A DNA stretch of 64,000 bases from NCBI GenBank assembly GCA_036346355.1, contig CM070572.1, positions 7,757,001 through 7,821,000 of the forward strand. The letters run 5' to 3'. Every line of letters begins with the position of its first letter. Position 1 is the stretch's first letter. Both the position numbers and the translations under genes were made by a program. This document shows positions 54,140 through 64,000 of this stretch, piece by piece. The notes below the pieces were generated by a model, which saw nothing but the letters and a program-made list of their open reading frames with translations, was not told where the DNA came from and did no database searches. The DNA is from Rhipidocladum racemiflorum (taxonomy: Eukaryota; Streptophyta; Magnoliopsida; Poales; Poaceae).

Positions 54140-55477
54140 CTACGCGGCGGCGACGGTCTCCCCGTTGCTGCCGGACTGGTCGGAGCAGCCGGCGGCTGAG
54201 ACAGACGGGGCCTCCATGATGGATGTGAGGCAGCAGTTCTGCTCCATGCGCTCATCGCTCTCGATGCGCAGCTCCCTGCACTCCTGGCTGCAGAATGCCA
54301 CCTCGCCCCTGCACGGCAAAGAGAACGGAGTTCAAGCATCATGGCACAACACAACTATCTTTTACAAAAAAAAAAAAAATGCCATTCTTCTTCTATTCTA
54401 TTCAAGAAACCAACTTTTTTTTATTTAACTGTGTGCGGTTGACGAGAGATTGTGACAGCTAAAAAATTGTGCGAGTTAGATGATACCAGGTGACCAAGTT
54501 TATATGAGAGTCAAAGAGCAATTCATATGATTGGTCTGTTATATTTCTTTTGTACAGTATGTAGGCTTGACTCATAATCTAAAATACATCCCAAGTATTA
54601 GTAACAAGCAGTAAACCAAACCAATGATAACGGAGATAAATAATACGCCGAAAGAAAATATTCGCACCAAACATTTTTTCTAAAATATAGGAGAGAATTA
54701 GATTCATACTGTGAACTAAGACGTGTTGAGTGCTAATAGGATCATATCAGCATTACTCCCCTAAATGAGGATCATGGAATACTCCCCTAAATTAATAAAC
54801 GATAAAACGAGGAAACATTAATAGTACTTACCTAAATGAATAAATGAGGACAGATCACAAATACTTCCCAAAATAAACGAGGAGAACCACGAGATCATCA
54901 CAAAAATTTGCATCTATGTGTCTATGATTATGGAACACTAGATAGAATCGTAAACAACCAGCAACATGGTAAAAAGATTCGATCTAGGTGCAATCTTGAC
55001 GTGGAAGACGAACTAATTAACGGCGCGAAATTCACATCGCAAAGCACACATAAGAGATTGATCGGATTTTAATTATATAAAAAAAAAAACATCAGGAAAG
55101 GAAGCTACAGGAAGAGAGTTCGACGCAAGACATGAGAATTTTACCGGACATTCCAACGCTAAGACCGATAAGTAACAGAAACAGTGATGATCTGCAGACC
55201 TGTAGATGTAGGTGTCCTTGCCGGGGCCGAGGCGGCGGCTGCAGATGCCGCAAGCCTTCAAGAACGCCGCCGTCTTCGCTCCGGCGAGGTCGCCGGAGTC
55301 CTCCTTCGGCGCCATGCCGCCGGAGCCCGCCCCAACCGCGCCAGCGGGCAGAGAAGAGGGCGGCACGCGCGGCTTGTTGCCAGTCGCCTGGCGCCCCTGC
55401 TTCGCCGCCGACGGCAACGACGCCATGCTGGTCGTCCGGGCCATCAACAGCTGGCTCCTCTCACGCTTCCCCAGCAT
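54140..55477 (-). CDS. FLZ-type zinc-finger protein (FCS-like, DUF581)
   Basis: Exon 1 is 55200-55477, donor CTACAG|GTCTGC; exon 2 is 54140-54308, acceptor GTGCAG|GGGCG; total 148 residues. Start ATG 55477 gives MLGKRERSQ, the N-terminus typical of grass FLZ proteins. The open frame continues upstream but is low-complexity and contains the GA microsatellite, so it is taken as 5' UTR. The FLZ domain is at about 72-115. Cys76, Cys79, Cys99 and Cys103 form C-x2-C-x19-C-x3-C in FLKACGICSRRL and VAFCSQECR, followed by the usual acidic helix RIESDERME. Plant FLZ proteins bind SnRK1 kinase subunits and act as scaffolds in energy, sugar and ABA signalling. The C-terminus is short and Ser/Gly/Ala-rich. 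The intron (54309-55199) is AT-rich without recognised insertions. Confidence 0.92.
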
Positions 55478-55573
55478 CTTCCCGGGCCGGATTCCCGCCT
55501 CTCGCTCGCTTCCCTTCTCACTCCCGCCCGCCTCTGGCGTCTCTGCTTCGATGGCCTTTTTGTCCCAAGATTT

Positions 55574-55600
55574 GGAGAGAGAGAGAGAGAGAGAGAGGAG
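55574..55600 (-). repeat. GA/CT microsatellite in the FLZ 5' UTR
   Basis: About 13 GA units on the plus strand, read as CT on the coding strand, roughly 100 bp upstream of the ATG. Pyrimidine microsatellites in leaders are common in plants. Confidence 0.85.
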
Positions 55601-55739
55601 AGAGGGAGACTGGATGGTGGGCGGAGGGGTTTTGTGTAGGAGCGGGGCATATAGAAGTAGAAGGAGGCGGAGGGGAGGGAACCGTGGAATCTGGGCCGTC
55701 ACCGGAATCTCTTGGATGCTTCTGATATGATGCAGGCTG

Positions 55740-56178
55740 GATCGTAGTTTATGGCTTGTAACTCTCGATTAGGGCATTTTGCTAGGGTCACCCCTCGCGC
55801 CGCCTCGTATCGTAACTATGTCCCAAAATTAACATACCCAACCCAACCACTGTATCTATTCTGTGCTCCATACATGGTAAGACAGCCAAAGGGGAAAACG
55901 CAACCTTACCTACGGGCCGTATTAGACAGACCTAGGAATTAATGATATGAGCCATAAGATACTAAACGATGGATCGCCCCATAACCATCTGTGTTACTGT
56001 TATTTACAACTCTTTTGTTTTCATGGATGGAAGCTACGCGTTTTATGATTTAAGAGTTCCGTCGATCACGTCATATTGTGGTGCTAACCACTTGGCAATA
56101 TAAATTGTTGTTATAAGCGAATATAACCTCGACGGAGTTTGTTTATGTTCACCCCTGAATAATGGCACATTATAAATA
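55740..56178. other. Intergenic, upstream of the FLZ gene
   Basis: No gene recognised. It contains the distal promoter of the FLZ gene on the minus strand and ends at the Helitron terminus. Confidence 0.35.
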
Positions 56179-56207
56179 CTAGGTAGAATGTGCGGCGCAC
56201 GCCGCAC
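56179..56207 (-). other. Helitron 3' terminus, minus orientation
   Basis: Read on the minus strand: perfect hairpin GTGCGGCG-TG-CGCCGCAC (56190-56207), 11 bases to the end, CTAG (56179-56182) followed by T. The Helitron body therefore extends to the right of this point; its 5' end was not found. Confidence 0.75.
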
Positions 56208-56435
56208 CGTATAAAATTTGCTCTGTTTTTTTTTTCTAAAAAAAGGTTGCAGGAGGACCTCAACATGTTTTTTTTCAGAGTGATTTCAAAAAAACTGGAT
56301 GGGTAGGAGCCGTCTACGAATTCGCTTAACCATGGGTTTATTTTTTTCGGAGTGGTCTCTAAAAACGTGATGGGTAGGAGCCATCTACGAATTTGCGTAA
56401 TCACTCGGGAAAAACAGAGAAATGATCTTTTTATG

Positions 56436-56990
56436 CCGAGTTTAACACTCTATATGTTCACTGGTGAATAATACATGTTTCCAAAATATATTATAGATCG
56501 AGTTAAAAAAATAACTATAGAGATACAGATATAATATTTTGAAAAATATTAGAAATCGAGTTACAAAAAAATAGAGAGATAGAGTTGTACACATCTTTCT
56601 TTTGACGAATTTAGTTAACATTCTATTATTACCCGGTCAACTTCCTTTTGTCGAGTTTAATACTCTATGTGTTAACCAGGTAATAATACATGTTCTGCAA
56701 AATATTAGAGATGCTGATCTTCTTTTGTCGTACTCTATACGTTCACGGTGAATAATACATGTTTCAAAAAATATTATACATCGAGTTGCAAAAATAACTA
56801 TAGAGAAACAGCTCTAATATTCAAAAAAAATATTAGAAATCGAGTTAGAAAAAAAAATAGAGAGATAGAGTTGCACACATCTTTCTTTTGATAAATTTGG
56901 TTAACACTCTATTATTACCCGGTCAACCTCCTTTTGTCGAGTTTAACACTCTATGTGTTAACCGGGTAATAATACATGTTCTAAAAAATA
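56436..56990. repeat. Tandem duplication of about 285 bp
   Basis: Blocks such as GAATAATACATGTTT, TATTAGAAATCGAGTTA, ATAGAGAGATAGAGTTG and CTATTATTACCCGGTCAAC occur in the same order at about 56436-56720 and again at about 56721-56990. Within each unit GAGTTTAACACTCTATGTG is also repeated. Confidence 0.8.
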
Positions 56991-57128
56991 TTTGGAACGT
57001 TTTTCTTACCTCACAAACAACCGCAAAGGACCTTTTTGTAATTTTACAGGAATCTATCTATAATTTAAAGAAAGCGGAAGGATTTTTTGCAAAATCGGCT
57101 GGGCACGACGTGGTCGGCCTGGCTGGCC

Positions 57129-58622
57129 CAGGGTTTCAAAAGCCGACGAATTTCGATCGAAATTCGTGAATTTCGATCGAAATTCGTGAATTTCGACATT
57201 ACCGACCCATATCGAAAAGGAATTTCGTTCGGCTTTTCGCTCAAATTCAAAAAAATTCAAAAATTTGATAAAATTTATCCAAAATTTCCCTATAATTAGT
57301 ATTAATAGTCTTATGACCTCTAGTGTGAATATTTTTTGAAAATATGAAGTTTGGAGACGTTTTTGAAGCGTTCAAAATGTAGAAAATAGAAAAGAAAAAA
57401 AAGAAATTAGAAGTATTTTTAGTAGCAATATTTGTTCAAATATGTCAAGTAACAATATTTGTTGAAGTATGTCAAGTAGCAATATTTTTTCAATTATGTT
57501 AAGTAGCAATATTTAGTATCACTTTTGCATGATTAAACATATTCATTGTTGGACTAATTGCTAATAAGAATTAAATAGTTTGAATCTTGAAATGTGTGGA
57601 TGCCTTATAAAAGTCAATGAAGTAATAAAGGATCTTTTAGGGGTGAAACTATCAAAGTGTATTTAATATTTTAATGTTATCTTGCTATGGTATATTTTAA
57701 TATTTTAATTATGTGAATGACTATTTTGCACTTGTATTGATATGTGACAACTTTCAATTATCTAAAACATAGCAAAGGTATGGTATATTTTAATATGTTA
57801 ATATTATCCAATATTGAAAAGCTTACTTGTATTTCTACAGTATATTTAATATGTTAATGTTATCTTGCTATGGTATATTTTAATTATGTGAATGCCTATT
57901 TTGCACTTGTATTGATATGTGACAACTTTTAATTATCTAAAACATAGCAAAGGTATGGTATATTTAATATGTTAATGTTTTTCAATATTGAAAATCTTAC
58001 TTGTATTTCTATAGTATATTTAATATGTTAATGTTATCTTCCTATGGTATATTTTAATTATGGTAGCAATATTTGTTCAAGTATGTCAAGTAGTAATATT
58101 TAGTATCACTTTTGCATCATTAAACATATTCATTGTTGGACTAGTTGTTAATAAGAATTAAAATTTTTACTAAATTATCCTTGGGTACTATTTATTATGA
58201 CATTCAAATTTCAGAGTGTTATTACTCATGTAATTTTTTATAAAAATTTAACAGTGTATCTATTCGTATTTATTAATTGCTGTTTTTGATTTTAGAAAAG
58301 CACTAAATGAATTCAAAAATTGTCGAAATTTCTCTCAAATGTTTTATAGATGAAATGAGATTTTAAAAGATTTTTTACAATTTTTTTAAAAATCAAGTTT
58401 GAAGACATTTTTCAACTGTAATCGGTTTTCGAGAATTTCGATCGAATTTCGATAATTTCGTTCAAATTTCGCGAAATTCGCTCGGCAATTTGACCAACTT
58501 TTGAATTCGTTTGACTTTCGAACCATTCGATTTAGAACGAATTTCGAACGATTTTCGAGCGGTTTTTTTTATCGATTTTCGATTTTCGGTCGGTTTTTCC
58601 AAAAACGAAAAGTGGAACCCTG
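57129..58622. mobile_element. Non-autonomous hAT element, 1.5 kb
   Basis: Ends CAGGGTTTCAAAAGCC and CGAAAAGTGGAACCCTG, with a perfect 8-bp duplication GGCTGGCC at 57121-57128 and 58623-58630. Subterminal regions are packed with TTTCGATCGAAATTCG-like motifs on both sides, as expected for hAT transposase binding sites. The interior has no transposase but has its own internal repeats: GTAGCAATATTTGTTCAA units at 57420-57530 and 58065-58100, and TATGGTATATTTTAAT blocks at 57680-58050. Confidence 0.92.
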
Positions 58623-58630
58623 GGCTGGCC

Positions 58631-58923
58631 GGCAAATCTTCCCGGCGTAATAGAGTTATTTATTATTGCTTTATTCACTTAATTTTACCTGTTTCCTTGA
58701 GTCGCTTTTAATAACAGGAAAACTAAACAATGGTATAATGTTTCACTCAAAAACAATGGTATAGTATAGCTCCCTACCTTCTAATCCTTCAACAGAATCC
58801 CCATTCTCATCCAAACCAAGCTGTTCCCATCACTCATTCAATGTATACTATCCTTATATGATAACACCCCATCCCGATCATCTCTCTCACACATAGCCGT
58901 GAGTAGATGGTTAGCATATCATC

Positions 58924-58967
<44 letters not shown>

Positions 58968-59905
58968 GGTGAGGAGCTGGTTGGACAAAGGCCATCATGC
59001 TACACGGCGAGCAGCCACAGATGGGTATGTAGCTGCATCGTCCTCCGAGCAATAGCCGTCAAACACGACGATGAGTGCCCATCAGCAAGCACACGCGGTG
59101 GTGTTCGGCACGGAGGAGACGACGCCGGCAGGCAGAAAAGGGAAGCGACTGACAAGGTGAAGGCCACGCGGCAGGCGAAGGAAGGTGAGGGCAATGAAAC
59201 CACTGGTTTCGATCATCTTCATCCTCCTCCAATTCCAGCACAACCCTCCCCCTCCTCCACCTACGACGCCACCCTTCCACCTCCTCCTTCAACTTCGGCG
59301 CCGCCCTCCCCTCCTCCTTCATCTCTGGCTCTGGATCTGGCGTGGTGTAGTGGAGCAGTGCTTCAGATCTAGGCATCTAGCGATGGTCGGCGGTGGCATG
59401 ACTCGAGAAGCACTGATTCATTGATGGTGCAATTTCGGACGGTTGGATGCAACAATGGTGCGTCACGAAGCTCGGGCTAAAGCAGGGGAAGCGAGAGAGA
59501 GATGGAAGCTCGGTGCGGAGCTCAAGCACGAACGGATCCGTTGACAGGCAACATCTGTCAACTTCATGGCTTTGGTGAGCTCGCCAAAACTTTTTGAAAC
59601 TTTGGTTGAAGCTTGTTAAAACTTTTGGTTCAAACTTTCTTAAACAGGTAGAAACTCTTCGATCGAAACTAGGTAAAAATTTTCTGAAACTTGTTGTAAC
59701 TATTTAGCTAAATTGTAAGTTCCAAAATCTGAAGCTCAATGATAATTTGACTTGGAATATTTTAGAAACTTCTAAAAACACGTGAACTTAATGAAACTTG
59801 TTGAAACTCTTTAGCTGAAATTTGAGTTTCAAAATCTGAAACTCGATGAAACTTTGGCTTATAATATTCTAGAAACTTTTAAAAACATATGAACTCACTG
59901 AAACA
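58631..59905. other. Intergenic DNA with microsatellite and low-complexity tracts
   Basis: A pure CT microsatellite at 58927-58964. 59000-59560 is GC-rich, but its open frames give only low-complexity sequence. 59580-59905 consists of irregular repeats of GAAACTTTTGA-like words. No gene recognised. Confidence 0.45.
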
Positions 59906-60119
59906 TCAAACTTTTCAAATGTATTCGTGACATGAAACTTTTTGTCAGTATATCGGTTTCTAGTAGTTTCTTTTTAATAAAGTGTAATACATGGTATACG
60001 TATGACATGAGATTCAAACTTTTCAAATGTATTCGTGACATGAAACTTTTTGTCAGTATATCGGTTTCTAGTAGTTTCTTTTTAATAAAGTGTAATACAT
60101 GGTATACGTATGACATGAG
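59906..60119 (+). repeat. Near-perfect 108-bp tandem duplication
   Basis: The unit from TCAAACTTTTCAAATGTATT to GTATACGTATGACATGAGA is present twice, at 59907 and 60015, with no difference seen apart from the last bases. Confidence 0.92.
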
Positions 60120-60461
60120 AGATTGACGTCTACATACGTCTTACTTTTTGTCAGCATATTTATCAAACCACCCCAAACGTTTGGCTTGGAGCGAAGTAGC
60201 ACTTCTTGTTTTGTTTTTCATGCATCATGATAGATGTCATGGCGGGAAAAATTGCTCCCAGTGATCTAAAAAGGAAAGCACTGCAGATTCATATTATATG
60301 GAACACACTTTTATCGAACTTCAAGATAAACATGTTTTATTGTTTATGTTTTATTGTTCAGGTTTATTGTTCAGGTTTCACCAAATATAATATATCTACC
60401 GCATCAAGCATACAACCTATACCGTTTATTATGTCATGGATAATATACGATGATGTGGCTG

Positions 60462-60463
<2 letters not shown>

Positions 60464-60532
<69 letters not shown>
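60464..60532. repeat. AT microsatellite
   Basis: About 34 AT units. Forms the left border of the Micron-like copy 3. Confidence 0.95.
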
Positions 60533-60537
<5 letters not shown>

Positions 60538-61366
60538 TAGAAAAAATACTTTCACTTTCGAGAGTAGTTACTCTTATCCCCGAAATATCACCTAAATAAT
60601 TTCTAAATACTCCTTTAACACTTTAAGTACACTCATATATATACTCCCTCCATTACATTCTGGAGGTTTGAGAGCTCCTCAAGCATCCAACTGTCATCCC
60701 GTTTTTTTTGCGAAAAAGCCATTCCATTCCTTTAAATTACGAAAAGGTCCTTCGCGATTTTTTGTGAGGCCAAGAAAACTTTTCCGAATCGCGTTTGGGT
60801 CACTCGCTCGTTACTTTATGAAAAAACCTCCCGTTAAATGCAAATCGCGAACTAGTCCTTTTCTACTTTTTCGGGATAATGGTTAGGTCCAAAAATATAA
60901 CAAACAAGCCCCCAGTTTTTACATCCAGGTCCTTTCTCCGTTTTCCCAGGGAAAAAATATTTTTGTCAACGAAAATATGTGTACTTTTTTCAACGCAATC
61001 TCTAATATTTTTCAAACCTCCAAAAATTTTGACAATACATCTAGGTCTATTTTTCCTCCGAAAAAATGCAAAATCATTTTTCGTTCACGCGTGCGGCGTG
61101 CGGCGCGCTTATTGGCCTAGTACTAATTATAAGAAATTCCAATGTGAACCGCATGAAAAATCTGTAAGAAAGTACATAATTTTTAACGTATTTTGTAAAT
61201 AATTTTATATACAAGGAATATATCTAAAAAAATGTAAATACCACCTAACTAGTCTTATATACTCGTATACTACACGTACATACCCTCTATTGCGTGAGAT
61301 ACTCCCTATATCGTGAGCTACGATATAGGAAGTAACTACTACCGGGAATAGAAAAGAGGCTTTACA
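60533..61366 (+). mobile_element. Micron-like MITE copy 3, split by a Helitron
   Basis: The left part 60533-60640 (GAGTAGTTACTC.. TTAACACTTTAAGTACACTC) aligns with the left part of 62791-63169. The sequence resumes at 61121 (TACTAATTATAAGAAATTCC) and runs to GAATAGAAAAGAGGCTTTAC beside a CA microsatellite. The interruption ends exactly at a Helitron CTAG terminus. Confidence 0.7.
60640..61120 (+). mobile_element. Small Helitron inserted in a Micron-like MITE
   Basis: The right end has a GC-rich stem (GCGTGC..GCGCGC with one wobble, about 61089-61108), eight bases, and CTAG at 61117-61120 followed by T. The body, about 480 bp, is rich in GGTCCTTTT / CGAAAAA words. The left end is within ATATATACTCCC near 60640 and is not the usual TC start, so it is approximate. 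Confidence 0.65.
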
Positions 61367-61388
61367 TACACACACACACACACACACA
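61367..61388. repeat. CA microsatellite between MITEs
   Basis: About 11 CA units separating Micron-like copies 3 and 1. Confidence 0.95.
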
Positions 61389-61389
61389 T

Positions 61390-61762
61390 ATTTAGGAAGC
61401 TTTTTTCGTACACCTGGGAGTACATACTCCCACCACTGGTATACCACTTAAACGAATGTGTTATACTCCTTTATCACTTTCAGTGTACTCCAATAATAAT
61501 TCTAAGATATCGACATTGCTGAAAAAATTTATCGGATACCTTTATTTTTTTTGCTATATACCATTTTCCATATGTAAATGGAGTATATAAACAAATTATA
61601 CTATAAAGAATAGACTTTGATTAAAAAAAATTTGTGGAACACACTTTGGACTATCTTATAATCAATATTATAGTATACTTAAATGGATAAAGAGATATAA
61701 CAACGTCATTTAAGCGGTATACTGATAGTGGGAGTACGTACTCCCAGAGGTATGGAAACAAA
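61390..61762 (-). mobile_element. Micron-like MITE copy 1
   Basis: About 373 bp with terminal inverted repeats CCTGGGAGTACATACTCCCA and GGGAGTACGTACTCCCAGAGG. Its left half is the reverse complement of the right half of copy 2 (GTGTTATACTCCTTTATCAC and CCAATAATAATTCTAAGATA are recognisable). Flanked by CA repeats on one side and an AT microsatellite (61764-61829) on the other. Confidence 0.8.
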
Positions 61763-61763
61763 C

Positions 61764-61829
61764 ATATATATATATATATATATATATATAGATATATATA
61801 TATATATATATATATAGATATATATATAA
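61764..61829. repeat. AT microsatellite with GATA interruptions
   Basis: About 65 bp of AT units beside the right end of Micron-like copy 1. Confidence 0.95.
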
Positions 61830-61834
61830 TACAC

Positions 61835-61943
61835 CAGTGCTTCTGTGCTTTTCCTCACAGTACAAGTTGTACAAATCATAAAGCAAATGAAGGAGTAAGT
61901 AATCACCATCTACCTTCCATTCATGCTTTAATAATTTTAAATG
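61835..61943 (+). mobile_element. Small MITE family, copy C (truncated)
   Basis: Starts AGTGCTTCTGTGCTTTTCCT, continues AAATGAAGGAGTAAGTAATC and CATTCATGCTTTAATAATTT as in copies A and B, and then stops before the distal end. Confidence 0.65.
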
Positions 61944-62452
61944 TGTTAATTCAAGCCGAGTATATTTTTCAAAACTTTCAGTTTTAGAGTATATAGACAT
62001 CTATAACAATTCAAATGAAAGACATAAATTTGAAAAAATATACTTGAATTAAAAGATTTGAATGAATTTAGATCGCATGCTTTGATGATTTATATATAAA
62101 ATCAGCACACATCTACAATCAAATTATCATAAAAAAGAAGAAACACTATTTTGTGTTTTAGTTCAAACTTGTTTGAACTAGTTAGTAAACGGAGATTTGA
62201 TCATTTGCCCTCTCTTTTATGGTGCGATAGATCATTTTTCCCATGTGTCTCACTGGCATATGGCCTAGGGCTTGTATGTCAGTGAGACATCATAGGACAA
62301 ATGAATATTGGCACATGTAAGTGAGAGTAAATTGTCAATTGTTTCGTTAGTAAATTGGTTAAATTCAACATCCTAAAATTTTCACAAAATTTTGAATGCA
62401 AATAAATAGAGAAAATACCTTGTTTGGATCATGGTGCCCTAGGTAATTGTAA
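61944..62452 (-). mobile_element. GGGACACC-type MITE, inverted truncated copy
   Basis: Reverse complement of 63197-63560 with moderate divergence: TCAAACTTGTTTGAACTAG, ATGATTTATATATAAAATCA and GGATCATGGTGCCCTAGGTA have counterparts. It ends at a CA microsatellite (62454-62466) and lacks the far terminal repeat. Confidence 0.7.
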
Positions 62453-62790
62453 CACACACACACACACGGTGACGTTATTCTACGTGTGGTCATAATCCTC
62501 GAGAAGAGCGTCCAAACCATCCACGTGCGACCATTGTTGACTAAGCCAATCAATAACGTGGCAAACCAACTAGCAAATGCTTTTCTAATTTGTACATGAA
62601 TCTTTTTCTTTATTTTAGCCATAACTTTTTATTGGCAGCTCTGATTCACAAATGGTTTTTACCAGTAGCTTATTAACGACGAAAGGCATAAAATGGTATA
62701 GATATTGCCAATAAAAGCCTCATAAATAAGATATTACTGCCGAATAAGACATTAATTTACTACGATATAATAGTAAAACATATATATATA

Positions 62791-63169
62791 GGAAAATGGT
62801 TGCATACTCTTGGGAGTATGTACTCCCACTCTCAATATACTGCATAAATGATGTTATTATACTTCTTTATCCTTTTGAGTATATTCTAATACTAATTATA
62901 AGATACTTCAAAGTGAGTTTCACGAAAAATTTCATTAAAACCCACACTTTATAGCATAGTTTGTTTATATACTCTTTTTGTACATGAAAAACGGTATATA
63001 GCAAGAAATAAATAGCTCCGATGAATTTTTTTCAACAACGTCGCATTGTAGTATCTTAGAATTATTATTGGAGTATACTGAAAGTGATAAAAGAGTATAA
63101 CACATTCGTTTAAGTGATATACTGGATGAGGGAGTACGTACTCTCAAGAGTACAGAAAAGGCCAGCTTC
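62791..63169 (+). mobile_element. Micron-like MITE copy 2
   Basis: 379 bp between a short TA run (62780-62790) and a longer one (63170-63196). Ends GCATACTCTTGGGAGTATG and GGGAGTACGTACTCTCAAGA are inverted repeats. Intact reference copy for the other two. Confidence 0.82.

Positions 63170-63196
<27 letters not shown>
63170..63196. repeat. TA microsatellite between two MITEs
   Basis: About 13 TA units shared as the border of Micron-like copy 2 and the GGGACACC-type element. Confidence 0.95.
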
Positions 63197-63727
<531 letters not shown>

Positions 63728-64000
63728 TAAATTGAAGTGCATTTCGCAACAATTTTAGAGTAAATCTTTTACGTAACTATAATACGCTATAATAAAGTTT
63801 GACAGTAAAATATAGAGACGTAATCAGTAAATTATAGCATATTAGTCATACTTGCAACTTCTAATAGTACTGTTATTGATTGTATGATAGATCTCGGCTT
63901 CTTATTTTGTTCTACCTATATGCAGATCACAACGCCACTCTAGCAAACGAATCGCTGCTACTCTGGATGATGGCCTCGGTGACATGGCGGTCGGTGGCGC
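63728..64000. other. Window end, no gene assigned
   Basis: AT-rich up to 63920. From about 63927, after CTATATGCAG, an open GC-richer stretch runs off the window and could be the start of an exon, but it is too short to name. Confidence 0.2.

Noticed and set aside
58899..59372. 157-residue frame beginning near a CT microsatellite
   Set aside because: Leu-Ser repeats come from the microsatellite. The rest is Pro/Ser low complexity with no family match.

Overview
The window is nuclear DNA from a flowering plant, almost certainly a grass (Poaceae). It shows intron-rich genes with GT-AG borders, GC-rich promoters beside AT-rich intergenic DNA, and a dense load of nested transposons: Stowaway, hAT and Micron-like MITEs, Helitrons, a Sirevirus and other LTR elements. 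The species cannot be named from the sequence alone.

Layout. 0-13.3 kb is a gene island. A Sec14/CRAL-TRIO lipid-transfer gene (+, 1492-3337) converges on a ten-exon type I inositol-polyphosphate/phosphoinositide 5-phosphatase (-, 7872-4177). A seven-exon, probably plastid-targeted, 2,3-bisphosphoglycerate-dependent phosphoglycerate mutase (-, 12726-10718) follows. 13.5-34.2 kb is one large nested insertion: a Helitron (about 14815-34241) interrupted by a Sirevirus-type Ty1/copia element (15000-26414, coding on the minus strand, 5-bp target duplication AATGC) and by a 2.9-kb non-autonomous Gypsy-like element (30390-33293, target duplication ATTAC). 34.2-39.9 kb holds MITEs, a SINE inside a MITE, a small acidic protein gene starting MGCGGSK, and a broken FKBP gene end. 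39.9-49.6 kb is an old Ty1/copia element. It has a hAT element in its 5' LTR, a captured receptor-like kinase fragment behind its primer site, and a second copia piece in PPT-LTR-PBS order in its middle. 49.6-54 kb has no recognised gene. 54.1-55.5 kb is a two-exon FLZ zinc-finger gene (-). 55.7-64 kb is transposon territory: a 1.5-kb hAT element, two Helitron 3' ends, and a cluster of microsatellite-flanked MITEs.

Genes. The Sec14 protein and the 5-phosphatase both belong to phosphoinositide biology, but neighbourhood in a plant genome is not evidence of joint function. The other genes (glycolysis/plastid carbon, SnRK1-scaffold-type FLZ protein, lipid-anchored acidic protein) look like independent units. 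The rest is a stratigraphy of insertions, many dated relative to each other by exact target duplications that can be read directly.

Caution. The two LTRs of each young LTR element differ mainly in homopolymer length, which suggests residual long-read assembly errors. Some frameshifts called here as damage may be artefacts.
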